A stretch of 64,000 nucleotides of DNA from Asterella californica (Eukaryota > Streptophyta > Marchantiopsida > Marchantiales > Aytoniaceae). Each line of letters opens with the position of its first letter. Position 1 is the stretch's first letter. The translations under genes and the position numbers were made by a program. Of this stretch, positions 23,641-34,084 are shown in pieces. A model generated the notes under the pieces. The model saw nothing but the letters and a program-made list of their open reading frames with translations, did no database searches and was not told the origin of the DNA. The DNA is taken from the NCBI GenBank assembly GCA_036924285.1, contig JAYKYS010000016.1, positions 4,836,001-4,900,000 of the forward strand, read 5' to 3'.

Positions 23641-24123
23641 ACGAGCAGAGACATTTTGGCTTTTGAGAACCTAGCGATTGCTCAGCATAGAGACACGTTG
23701 CGATATGCAACTATCCGAGGAGGAGGTTATCGGCCGTCGATTCGCAGGTTTCATCCTGACGATTATATCTATCTATAGTAGACCACAGCGACGACGTTGG
23801 ATGTGATCGTAGGACGTACTATTTTACGAGTGCGTGAGGTGTTACCTTCTGGAGTACTCATGTTAGAGGGCTGTGATGGTGTTGTTTGGAAGGACCATGT
23901 GCGTAATTGCACGCCATGTCATCTTCCCAACATCGATGGTACCGTTGACCCAAGCTTGGCAGTTGTACGCGCGGGCTTGAGGTGTATGTTGTGTGGGTCT
24001 GCTGGTGGAGCAGTCCGTATGTTGGTGTATGATGGTTGTTCGAGAGGTTGACACATGTCATGTTTGACACCGCCTCTCAGTGTCGTTCCTACTGGACGGT
24101 GGGTTTGTCCTCGATGTATATAG
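23641..24123 (+). pseudogene. Integrase C-terminal domain with PHD finger
   Basis: Plus-strand coding resumes with AFENLAIAQHRDTLRYATIR and RRFHPDDYIYL, a stop, then TTLDVIVGRTILRVREVLPSG and VWKDHVRNCTPCHLP, typical of a Ty3/gypsy integrase tail. From 23,983 to 24,117 a PHD-type zinc finger follows in C4HC3 order: CMLC, then YDGC-SRG, HMSC, then LTPPLSVVPTGRWVC and PRC. A TGA at 24,049-24,051 replaces the usual Trp before the His. The frame closes at 24,121. PHD fingers commonly bind histone H3 tails. Here one could have steered integration, which is inference. Confidence 0.75.
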
Positions 24124-24296
24124 CAGGGATAGCCGATTAGATCTTTGCGTGGTATGGACTGCAGACAGGCGATTAACGATGGAGCGATGTAGCACCCGGT
24201 CTCCTGATCCTTGCACCCATGAAGGTGTATATCACGTAGTTGGGATAGGGAGCTATCTGGAGTTAGAGGGACCTAATCATCTGTTAGGGGGACGAT

Positions 24297-24404
24297 TGTG
24301 ATACACTTGTGTATGTGTACGACATCTTCCATGTGTTATGTGTATGTGTGGTGTACCTCTGACAGCGATGTATGTTGTGTAACGATGTGTATGCGCATGA
24401 CAGC
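24297..24404 (+). repeat. 105-bp repeat copy 1, upstream of the right LTR
   Basis: Starts TGTGATACACTTG directly after a purine-rich tract (TTAGGGGGACGA, 24,284-24,295) that looks like a polypurine tract. Repeated with about seven changes at 24,699-24,800. If the tract is the true PPT, this repeat is the beginning of the 3' LTR. Confidence 0.7.
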
Positions 24405-24695
24405 TGTCACGTCAGTTTGACACCTCGGTTAGGTTGACCGGGTGCGAAGTGACGAATCCTGATAAAGTCGTTAGTGCCGTTAGGGCGAGTTGGTGAGAGC
24501 GCCCACTAGAGGTATACTTCGCAGGTAGGGCTTGGAGGACTTAATTCTTCGAGTTGAGCCTTCAAGCTCTTGGCTATGGGAGATAGTCTTGGTGAGTGCA
24601 ATCTGGATTTTCTGCGAGCACATAGTGGATTTGGCTCGACTTTAGTGATTGTTTAGTGCCTGTTGACATGGTGGAGTGAGTACATACCGTTTATC
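24405..24695 (+). repeat. 3' LTR core of the methyltransferase element
   Basis: A 291-bp direct repeat of 15,978-16,268 with about 24 differences by eye. Flanked on both sides by the 105-bp TG-rich repeat. Confidence 0.8.
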
Positions 24696-24698
24696 TAT

Positions 24699-24800
24699 TG
24701 TGGTACACTTGTGTATGTGTATGACATCGTCCATGTGTTATGTGTATGTGTGATGTACCTTTGACAGCGATGTATGTTGTGTAGCGATGTGTATGCGCAC
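24699..24800 (+). repeat. 105-bp repeat copy 2, downstream of the right LTR
   Basis: Starts TGTGGTACACTTG and parallels 24,297-24,400 at about 93% by eye. It suggests either a truncated second LTR, as in a tandem LTR, or a local duplication. Confidence 0.7.
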
Positions 24801-25300
24801 GATAATAGAGATAATAATGACACGAAAATACACAAGATATACATCGTATATCGATTGAAGATCGATCTATGATGAAAAGTACGACAAAAAGAAAAGAAGA
24901 AGTCATCACTTGATTACAGTATTCATCACCATAGTTCTTCATGATCCATGCATGATGATTGATCTTCTGCCAACAATGACATCAGATATCAACTTTTCAG
25001 CCAAAAGGACGTTGGTTGGAAAGTTCAGGTCCATTCATCCGTCAAAGTAAGATGTACACAATCAGGTCTTAATTCTCTCCGTATGTGACGATCGGTAAGA
25101 TCATCGGAGTAGGCAAGTCCATCATCCTCTCCATGAACTCTTCACCAAAATAAGCAACGAATCAATGTCAAAAATGATCATGTGGTGCCCACAAATTACA
25201 GGATTCACAAATTTTTAAAATTTTTAAGATTAATAACTTGTTTGTATAACTGAAGAAGCGTTGTTACTTAAGATTACTGCTTCCTTAGAAGGAAGATGAT
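24801..25300. other. Intergenic, nothing recognised
   Basis: AT-rich sequence without a supported gene or repeat. Confidence 0.5.
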
Positions 25301-25329
25301 CTTATGAGCTTTTTGTAATAAGAAGTTGA

Positions 25330-28300
25330 CTTCTTCGGGAGACGACTGTCTTCCGAAGAACGTCTTCTCAATTGCGTCTTCGGAAGACGAGAAGACGACG
25401 AAAGACAACCATCTTCCGGAAGACAGTGATCGCGAAGGCCTAACCATGAGTTTTCAAGTAAAAGAGTGGGTGTACCTACTAGGTAACACGAAGGTGATAG
25501 GTAGGTCGGGTAAGCCACCTAGGGTCGAAACCCCTAATCTGCGGGGAAGATGCGCAGGAAGCGCATTCAGAAGATCGAAATCAGCGAGGTGAGCTTCGAG
25601 TGAGGAAAACAGCAAGGGGAAATTGAGTGAGGACATAGCAATTAGAAGCTAGCAAGAAGGCGAGGTCGAATTGCTGAAGCACAGGAAGCATATTGAGTGA
25701 AACGCGTTTCCTGAGAATCCCTTGGAAGCTGACATTGGAAGCAGCTGAGTGAAATCGGAGGTGGGTGACTCAATCGATTGAGGCGTAGACAGGAGCTGAC
25801 GACAGACGCAGCTCAGTGAGGTCGTAGTGGAGCTGGGACCAGAGCCAGAAGCGCACAGAAGGTCGAAGGCAACTCGGGAAGCAGAAGAAGACTGTAGAGG
25901 TTCTTCTCACGTTCTTTCCCCTTCCTACTTCTTCTCGCCCTTGTTTGGTATCCCCCGTGCTTCCCCGGTTGTTTGCAGGCAGCATGATCGGTTACCTCCA
26001 TCCCCATTTTTTCCTATTGTGACATTGGGTGCGGAAGCGCTGCCCAATTTCTGTCAGACATCTTCTTGATTCTTCCTAAGTTCAATTCGAGCTTCCATAC
26101 CCATCGTCCTCAAATTGACGATCCCAGCTATCGATTTCTCTACCCGATTACTCCTCTCCTCCCGAAACCTGGAACAGAAGACGCTTCGGAAGATTGGAAC
26201 ATCTTCGGAAGACTGTCTTCGGAAGTAGACTGTAACCAATTCGTATCAAGAGTGGATTTGTGTTGCTTTTGTGTTAAGAGAGGCTTGGTACGAATCCTGA
26301 GTGGTGTGGTGAGTTCTTTTGTTATTTCGAGAAGTTGGAAGTCGGGAACTAGGCCTGTGCCTCCCGGTCTTCCAAACTTCTCAACTCCACATCTTCCTAT
26401 AGAGACTAGAAGACTGAAAGGCTGGCAAAATGAGCGAGAAGACGTGAGGGTCCATTTCGGATCTCTTCTGTCCGACCCATAACAGCCATTCCTTCTTCTT
26501 CCCAAACTTAGGAGAGAGTCGTGAGAAGACTTGCTGGCAGAATCTAGAGAGAATGGTCGAGGGTCATGTCTTCCCACCGAGCAGCAAGCTTCTTCTGAGT
26601 GCGTATGAGAGGTGAGAAGTCAGAAGAACAGAGTGCAATTGTCTTGAGTCTGTTGTGAGGATAGACTGCGCGTAGGAAGACGAAGACAAGTGAGACCAGT
26701 GAAGGGAAGCCTGACTTCGGGAGGTCTTCCGAGAAAGACACTGAATCGGAAGCTGTCCGAGTGTCTTCCCAGAGGCCACTGTCACCGCAGGAGCCCGCAA
26801 CCATCTTCCGAACCTGTTATGCACTTTATGTTTCACGAATCTTGTATCTTCTGATAGGAAGTAGGATGTAATGCAAGGTGGGTTATCTTCTTGGTAATCC
26901 ATGCGAGGCCTTGCTTAGATAGGGTTGTTTAGATATAGCTCGAAAGACGAGAGCTATCTAGGAAGTACTGTTAGAATCCCGGAAGACGGAGTAGTTGTCT
27001 TCTGGAAGACTAGTTTCGTCTTCTGAGAAGTAGAAGCTAGACTGTGGGCACTTCGGAGGGACTTAGCCTTCAGCTCATAGTAGGTGCTTGTGGCTTAGTG
27101 CAACAGATCTTCCAGTATGACGATGCATCCTCGAGGGTTGGTGTTACCAGCAGCGGAGTTGGCCGAGGCCACACCCTTCCTCAAGGAGTTGGGTCTCGAT
27201 TTCTTCCTATGGGATTGGAACCTCGCAGATCAGGGACTTTTGGAGGAGGTGTGGGCAGCGTTACCACCTCGCAACCATGTACCTGCGAAGGCAGGAGTAG
27301 CTCGAGAAAGACCATCTTCCTAGACTGAAGATTGGTGGCGCAGGACTTTCCACAGACCAGACTCCGAGAACCGAGGATATTGGTTTGAGAAGAAGATTTT
27401 GCCCAGGGTCGTGAGTACGTGGCATGTGCCTGGGAGCACCACTTGTCTTTTCGTGGAAGACAGGCAGGGTAGGAATGGGTGGAAGATCGAATCTTACCGG
27501 GAGCCGAAGAAGCGACTTCTGGAGAAGCTGTTTCTGCATCTCTTCCTCAAAAGGAAGCGCAGAAGACGAGGTACCTGAGAGATCAAGACGTAGAGTTCCT
27601 GGAAGCAGTGTGGGATAAAAGAGTACCCATCTACTGGGGCGCATACGTCCACAACTATGTACAGGCGGAGCTAGCGTACTTGGGTACCCCGGCGGGAGGA
27701 CACTTGACACCTTTCCTCTGCTACTTGTACGTAATCATGGAGGATCTTAGAGGAGATCAGCTGGCGGAGTATGGACCAACAGGGCAACAGGAGGAGAAGG
27801 AGGAGACCTCGGAAGACGATGATCGAGCAGCAACCGCAACTCCCTCTCCCACTCTGATGCCACAGTTGAGGCCCGGCTCTCACCAGAAGACGCTTTTGGT
27901 GAGGAAAGACGAGTCTAGTGGGTTAGAAGACATCACGCCATCGAGGAAGATGGGTCCTAGAAGTGTACCTAGGAAGCTCACCTCTCTCATTCATTCAGGA
28001 TCGGAGTCCGACTCGGAAGAAGAACTGCTGAGTACCCGATCGGAGCAGAAGACCGCTTCTGCAACACCTGGGAGTCTTCCGAAGACTCCAGAAGACAAGA
28101 GAAGAAGGGATACTCCTACTGTGATGCGGGGAAGCGCAGTGAAGAGAACTGCTCCTGCCATAAGAGATCTTCCACCCCGGAAGATGAGAAGAGTAGCTTC
28201 TTCTCGTGCGCAGAAGATGAAGGCCATTGTGGTGGAAGAGGCTTCCATGCCTCTGGAAGACGAGGTCGACACCCTAGAGCGAGTAGTGGAGATGAACTTG

Positions 28301-29300
28301 TCTTCCGCAGGAATAAGACTGGAAGAGTTCAGCGTCTTCTTCCACAAGGAGATCCAGCCAGCTATGGAGTTGCTGGAGAAGAGAGCGAAGGCTCAGGAGA
28401 GGCCCTTGCAACCTGGATTCGGTCTGCGCACCTTGCTGCGACAGGAAGAAGACCAGAAGAAGACGAAGTCACTGGAAGCTAGTCTCCGCACCACGGAGAA
28501 GCTCGCAGCTAGATACAAGGCGGAAGCAGCCGCTTCTGCCAAGGAGCTGGTGCAACTTCGGAAGAGCAACCAGGAGATGCAAGCGCGTGTACAGCAGCGC
28601 GATCAGGAGGTCCTCTGAGTGCGGGAGAAGATCACCGCCCTCGCCGAAGAGAACACCACATGGAAGACGCAACGAGAAGCCGCAGAAGCGCGAGTTGCAG
28701 TTGAGAAGACGCAGCGGGAAGCAGCGGAGGCTCGTGCACATGAGATGCTAGCACAGTCGGTGGAAGCGCTTCGGAAGAAGTTTAACTTCACCGCGGGTAG
28801 GAAGTTACTTACCTTAGCTAGAGGATGGGACAGCGAGTCCAAGACAATGTTGGTGGAATGCAGGGAGAGCATGTTCAGGTACTTGGATCGGCAGATAGAG
28901 GGAGTGAAAACACTTTATGGTCTTCCTCGCTTCCGATACCTGCAACTGCATCTTCTCAAGCTCCAGCACCATCTACTGGATCCGGAATGGAGCAGGAGGA
29001 GTTCGACCTAGCTGTGCACTTGGTAGTGACAGCGTTGGAAGCCGAGAAGACTCCGGAAGACGCCCCGGAAGACAGAAAAACGAGTCGTCTTCCCAGGTAT
29101 TCCGCGTGGAGGAAGCGACTTCCCCGGACCCTTATGAGGTCGCCATGGTCCCTGGTACCGCAACCGTGCTCCAGAAGACCGAAGGCGCACCACTCGACTC
29201 TGCTTCCCAGAAGACGCTTCCGTCTTCCGAAGTAGAAGCCGAAGCCGAGGAAGACGCAGCCGCAGCGACAGCAAGGTCAGCGAAGAGCGATGAGAGGGAA
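25330..29300. repeat. Region saturated with GAAGAC/GTCTTC and TTCCGGAAG-like motifs
   Basis: The hexamer GAAGAC or its complement GTCTTC recurs throughout, often inside partial palindromes such as TCTTCGGAAGAC. By eye there are about 20 copies between 25,340 and 27,020 alone, where about one is expected by chance. It continues into the coding relic at 27.1-29.4 kb. It occurs in both coding-like and non-coding parts and on both strands, so codon use alone does not explain it. Confidence 0.7.
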
Positions 29301-29414
29301 GCTACCTCAGTGACACCCGAGGTAAGCACAGGGCTTCGCAGCCCATCAGAAGCCGAGCTAGTAGCTCCGATAGGAGCAGATCAGGTAGAGATTGTCACGG
29401 AGCAATCAGAGTAG
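27117..29414 (+). pseudogene. Decayed coiled-coil protein, unrecognised (possibly gag-like)
   Basis: I do not recognise a named family. A first frame encodes FFLWDWNLADQGLLEEVW, crosses a TAG at 27,321 and continues as EDWWRRTFHRPDSENRGYWF. A frameshift leads into the longest open stretch (27,479-28,618, 379 codons). That stretch has VPIYWGAYVHNYVQAELAYL, a long acidic/Ser/Arg-rich disordered middle, and a C-terminal Ala/Glu/Lys/Arg-rich coiled coil. The coiled coil continues past a TGA at 28,616 to about 28,900. Further frame changes lead to an acidic tail ending at 29,414. The layout (globular start, disordered middle, coiled coil) recalls gag-like ORFs of large non-autonomous plant elements, but no LTRs or zinc knuckle were found. 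Confidence 0.45.
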
Positions 29415-30088
29415 CTAGTAACCGAAGGTTGACAATTCCAGATTTAGTAGGAATAAACATGCTATCTTAAGGGTGGCAGTTTTCCATGTAAAATTAGTTA
29501 GGACACCATGTGGCAGCATAGGTAGCGTAGGCAACAAAGTGGATGGCTAATTAGGAAGGGGAACCGCTTGCATGTGGGGTGGCAACCTCCTGTCAGCGCC
29601 CCTCTCTCCCTGGTGGTCGCCTCCTCTGATTCTCACGGCAGCGACATAAGTAGGATTGCAGCGTAAGAATGGAGCTAGCTGCTGCACACCCATATCGATT
29701 CTATGGTGCATGCAGACTAGACACATTAGAGACACATGACAGATAGTTCTTCACATACTACACCCGTCGTTGGAAACATACGAATAGTCTTGGAATACAC
29801 AGGAGGGGTTTGCATGCTCGTACCACCAGTGGTTCGAAGATGTAGATAGAGGTAGTGGACAGTTTAGGAGCAGGGAACGGCATCCTTGTGCAATCCTGTT
29901 GACTAGACTGGTGTGTCGAGGAGTAGACGCAGGAAGTAGAGGGAATGAGCTTCCCAATGCCAATGTGACTTCTTCTCGGGGAATAGATTGTTGATTTGAG
30001 TGCAGAAGCTTAATCCGTGTCTTCTGGATGGTGGGTTCCTTGAATTCGCTCCCATTTGTGCATGAGAAGTGTTCTTCTTGAGTGGCGG
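29415..30088. other. Sequence between the coiled-coil relic and the array edge
   Basis: No gene supported. The last bases (…gtggcgg) are the left flank of the retrotransposon array. A target-site duplication cannot be tested because the right end of the array is outside the window. Confidence 0.5.
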
Positions 30089-30941
30089 TGTCGCGTCGGA
30101 CGTTTTGCGTGAAGGATGTCCAGGAAAACGCGAGGTTCTTGGCTGTGGAGATGTTGTGTGCTGAAACAGAGACAAGACAGAGAAAAACAACCACGAAAAC
30201 GAATGCTGCGATATATACACTCCAAATGTATGTACAATGCCGTTTCTTTCTCCTAACAGCACAAAACTGAGGAACAGACTAGAGCAGTCTGTAACCTACT
30301 TCAGAAGCCCTAAAACAAACCCCTGAATCACAACCCTGACCCAAAATCGCCGAATCGTAGCTCAAAGCAAGAGAAACTTCTCTTTGCTAACAAACAGAGC
30401 CACAACAGTATCACGCGATCCAAACCCAAGTCCAAACCACATCCATGCGTACATGAGGACTCCCTAATCACGTAGGCACCAAGAACGAAGAGCTTGGCTC
30501 ACCGATCGCGAAAAACAATCCAATCTCAGATCGCAGGCGAACAAAAATCTGATGTAAGCGCTTCCCTGCGAGCCAATTTCACTCACAACTCCCAAACCGC
30601 CCGATGAAACTTTGAATCGTCTTCAATTTCCTGAAGAACTCGTTGTTCTGATCCCGATGGATCCAAGGACAGCAAGTTTGGACTCCGGAACGGCCCGAAC
30701 GGTCCAACTCTCCTTCACAGGTAACTGAAAACTCCAAATCTGCTTTCTGCGTCTCAATTTCATCCAGAACACAACTCTCGATCCGTCTCTTCCCAAACCG
30801 TCTTAACCTTTGCGTAGCCTGCTCAGATCTGAACCCAACGACACCTTGCGCGTTTGCATTGGGCCTCCAAATCTCCCGAACCGTCCGTTGACAAGTCGCC
30901 GGAACAAGCAAGCCCCTTAAGTAGCCCCCTTGCAACAGTCT

Positions 30942-30945
30942 GTAC
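30942..30945. repeat. Left target-site duplication GTAC
   Basis: Pairs with 39,902-39,905. The empty site in other units has a single GTAC followed by gtacgaag, so a 4-bp duplication is the reading that fits. Confidence 0.85.
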
Positions 30946-31862
30946 TGTAACGACCTATGTTACACATAGGAAGTTTGTCTATTAGTAAGGTGTTTAGTTC
31001 TAGCTAAGTGTTGAGATTGTTTATTTGCTGCCAAAGTACTTTTAGGAGATATCAAGTTAGTCATGACTAGCTAAAAGTTAGTTATGGTTAAACTTAGCTG
31101 TACTTTTGGCAGAATTCAGATATTTGCTAAAGAGTGAGCACTACTATCTTGTCATCTTGTCTAAAAGGTAGAAAGGGGGTGGAAAGTATCCCTTATCTCC
31201 TTTTTGACTTGATATTAGTGGTTGGATTAAAGTTGTGGACTTTGTGGGCATTAAAAACAAGAAGAGATTCCACATGTTTCCTTTTTAGTGGGTCCTAGTG
31301 TAGAGGGGGGGTGGAAATTCGAGATTCCTTGAGAATATTCCAGAATCCTTCTAGAAGTTGTTGACTTTGAAGGAATAAGCCCATGTGAAAAGGTAAAAAG
31401 CCCATGTGATCAATGCTTTTACCTTAAGTAATATCTTAGTAAAACCCGGTAAAAGTAGTTACGGCTGAGTTACCGGAGGGTACCAAAGTAAAAACCTAGA
31501 ATGTATAAATAGAGGAGTAGAGAAGAGCTCCTCATCCTTGTTTTCACATTGTCGTAATGACAACTTGAGTAATATAGAGAGTGTGGGACATTTTTAGCAT
31601 GTGAGAACTTGAGAGACGTCGTTAGAATGGAGGATTTTAGTGGATGAGATTATGGAGATTTTAGTTGATAAGTTTGTGGGTGTATGAATGAGAGTGAACT
31701 TAGCATTTTTCCCTTCAAGATTCATGGTGTGCTTCCATCAAAGCCATCAGAGGTGACCCCTGAGTGAGAGACAGGCCCGACATGTTGCAGATTCGTGGAT
31801 GACGATCGTGGAGGTTGAGAGATCGGGGGGTAGTTGATCGTTAGGACCGCGGAGGGTTTACA
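30946..31862 (+). repeat. 5' LTR of the nested element
   Basis: 917 bp, TG...CA, identical to the 3' LTR. A TATA box tataaata is at 31,504-31,511. Transcription probably starts about 30 bp downstream. Confidence 0.95.
31504..31511 (+). promoter_or_regulatory. TATA box in the LTR
   Basis: tataaata in the 5' LTR is the best core-promoter candidate. It divides the LTR into about 590 bp of U3 and about 330 bp of R-U5. Confidence 0.6.
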
Positions 31863-31866
31863 TTTT

Positions 31867-31883
31867 TGGTTCCGTTGCCGGGA
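31867..31883 (+). promoter_or_regulatory. Primer-binding site, tRNA-Asp-like
   Basis: TGGTTCCGTTGCCGGGA, four bases after the 5' LTR, matches 14 of 17 positions of the TGGCGCCGTTGCCGGGG site known from plant Tat/Athila-type elements, which corresponds to the tRNA-Asp 3' end. Confidence 0.7.
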
Positions 31884-32149
31884 CCTCACTTGAAGGGATC
31901 GTTGAACGATGTTTAGAGTTCAGTTCTATATTCGACAAAAGGAGATTATGAGAGAGCACATGGAGAGAACGTTGGGAGGAGAGAGAGCTAACGCGATGTT
32001 AGCAACGTTAGAACCTTTCGTGTATCCCGTAGTGATATATGACGCGTTCGAAGTCATTCTTTACATCTTGTTCACTTAGAAAGGGTTTGAAGAGAGTTGA
32101 AAGAGGGTGCAACAAGAGTTGTAGAGAAAGGAGGAGAGAAAAGTTATTA

Positions 32150-32900
32150 GAGGAGAGAAATTTGTGAGCTTAAGAATTCTGCTCTCTGGAAAATTTGTAC
32201 AGTCGCTGTCAACTTTTCTGTGAATTTTATTTTCCTGAGAAACTTTCCAGTGTTTTAGATTGGCTGATAACCTATCTAAGACAAAAGAAATCATAGGAAA
32301 AGGTGGTCTAGAGAGAGAGAAATGAATTTTCAAAGTTGAGGGGTTTATTCGCGAGAGTTGAAGAATTCTGTTCTCTGGAAAAAATTTACAGTCAGTGTCA
32401 GATTTTCTGTGAATTTTATTTTCCTGAGAAACTTTCCAATGTTTTAGAGTGGCTGATAAGCTATCTAGGACAACAGAAATCAGGAGAAAAGATGGTCTAG
32501 AGAGGGAGCAATGAATTTTCAAAGTTGAGGGGTTTATTCAAGAGAGTTGAGGAATTTTGTTCTCTGGAAATAGTTTACAGTCAGTGTCAGATTTTCTGTG
32601 AATTTTATTTTCCTGAGAAACTTTCCAGTGTTTCAGCTTGCCTGATAAGCTATCAGAGGAAAAAGAAATCATGAGAAGATGAGGTCTGAAGAGGGAGAAA
32701 GGATTTTTCAAAGTGGAGGGGGTTGACAACCATGAGGGAAGTGAAAATATACAAATTTCAGTTCTCTGAAAATTTGTACAGTCATCACCATCTCTTCTGA
32801 TTAGGGAAGTTTCTGTTGAAACTTCATGATTTAGTAGCTTGGAGGTTGAGCTACTGGAGACCACAAAAATCTTGGAGAGATCTCTTACCAACTAAGAGAT
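32150..32900. repeat. Tandem ~189-bp repeats in the leader
   Basis: The phrase ctctgg followed by a similar block recurs at 32,184, 32,373 and 32,562 (period 189), with a more diverged copy at 32,764. Each block includes ttttattttcctgagaaac and a run of gagagag/gaattttcaaagt. It is non-coding on the plus strand. It may matter for RNA packaging or translation, or be a replication-slippage product. Confidence 0.8.
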
Positions 32901-32938
32901 ATACGTTTCGGCATACAAGGAGGTCTTGAAGATACTTC

Positions 32939-33256
32939 ATGGGGAATCCAGTTCGGGTGCCGAGGTGGAAGAAGAGACGTTTAGGAGTTCGAACGGAGTC
33001 GGAGAAGCCAAAGTTAAGTGTAGATGAGTTGCGAACACTTATCTATACTACTTGGGGTGCCCTCTTTACCCTATACCAAGAAGCTTCCGCGACCATGGGC
33101 GCAGATTTGAAGAAAGTCGAGATGAAAGCATCATTCACTGTGGAGGCCACGAATGCTCCTGGTGAAGTAGAGTTGGATCCTTATAAGAGTGAGTTCAAGA
33201 TGTCTGTTGTGATGAGTACAAACGAGGGTGATGAGGATCATATCTTCGATAGTTAA
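32939..33256 (+). CDS. Small leader ORF 1 of the nested element, unknown
   Basis: 105 codons. Basic N-terminus (VPRWKKRRLGVR) and an acidic C-terminus, no recognised domain. It lies between the leader repeats and ORF 2 on the coding strand of a young element, which favours it being real, but coding is unproven. Confidence 0.4.
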   Translation: MGNPVRVPRWKKRRLGVRTESEKPKLSVDELRTLIYTTWGALFTLYQEASATMGADLKKVEMKASFTVEATNAPGEVELDPYKSEFKMSVVMSTNEGDEDHIFDS

Positions 33257-33379
33257 TTTTAGAGTGGATTTTATTTCGTGTATAGCATGTATAATACACG
33301 ATTTCTAATATAAAGCTCGGAAGAGTTAAGAAAGTGATGTAGAATTATTTTCCTCTACGATATTTTGTCCAATTAATGG

Positions 33380-33871
33380 TTGAGAAGGTGCAACATGAGT
33401 GGAAGTTCGAAAGATTGGAAAGTTAGACTTAGAAACCTTCCTCAAGGTTTAGATGTCATAGTAAGCGTCGGAGAGAGCTCGAAAGAGGTTATCGTTGAGT
33501 TTGAGAACCCTAGTGCAAAACCTCAAGTAGAATCTCCGAGAAGAAGAGTAGAAACCGACTTGTGGTGTTATTTCTGTAGAGGGTTGGGACATAAAGTAGT
33601 GAATTGTCCAACTAGAATCAGAACCGAGAGAGCTAAAGGGAAGCGGGAGTTTACGGATTTAAGTCTTCGAGTGGGTCCATCGTCACCAGCGCCAATTCAT
33701 CTTCTAGGAGAAGATCCTTGTCCAAGTTGTGGAGTGGGTGATCTATCAAGAGGACACAAGTGCGTCGATGTGGCCGCCCTACTTACGTCAGTAGTCGAGA
33801 AGTTGGACGAGACTCAAAGAGCTGAGACGGAGAAGTTGTCGACTTCAAAAGAGGACTCGGCTGAGTTGTGA
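33380..33871 (+). CDS. Leader ORF 2 with an additional zinc knuckle
   Basis: 163 codons, start at 33,380 with ATG further in at 33,394 (MSGSSKDWKVRLRNLPQG). It contains CYFCRGLGHKVVNC (CX2CX4HX4C), and later CPSCGVGDLSRGHKC, which has cysteines and a histidine in a looser pattern. The main gag-pol downstream has its own knuckle, so this is a second, separate nucleic-acid-binding protein upstream of gag. It could be a gag duplicate or an accessory chaperone. Function is inferred only from the motif. Confidence 0.6.
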   Translation: MRRCNMSGSSKDWKVRLRNLPQGLDVIVSVGESSKEVIVEFENPSAKPQVESPRRRVETDLWCYFCRGLGHKVVNCPTRIRTERAKGKREFTDLSLRVGPSSPAPIHLLGEDPCPSCGVGDLSRGHKCVDVAALLTSVVEKLDETQRAETEKLSTSKEDSAEL

Positions 33872-34084
33872 TGGAGATCGTCATTCGGATGGTGGAGAAG
33901 GCGGCGATGCGACTCAGGCTCATGATTACCTTGGGAGAGGAGATGGCACAAGAGGTGTTGTTACAACCATTTCCTTTCATTTTACCTATGGTAGATTATT
34001 CTCGAATGGAATTGGTGATGTTCGTACTCTTTTAGCGAGTAGTTATTGCACGAAAATTAGAAGAGTAGAAGGAGTAGTTACAAG

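Larger units (their letters stand above)
15978..24800 (+). mobile_element. Decayed Ty3/gypsy LTR retrotransposon with DNA methyltransferase and PHD finger
   Basis: A pair of 291-bp direct repeats (15,978-16,268 and 24,405-24,695) bounds a Ty3/gypsy-type internal region. The order is gag with two zinc knuckles, aspartic protease, cytosine-5 DNA methyltransferase, reverse transcriptase, RNase H, integrase, integrase C-terminal domain, PHD finger. By eye the two 291-bp repeats differ at about 24 sites (about 8%), so the insertion is old. Frameshifts, about a dozen in-frame stops and an inverted RNase H-integrase block make it inactive. No clear primer-binding site follows the left repeat. The outer limits are uncertain because an extra 105-bp repeat flanks the right copy. 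Confidence 0.85.
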
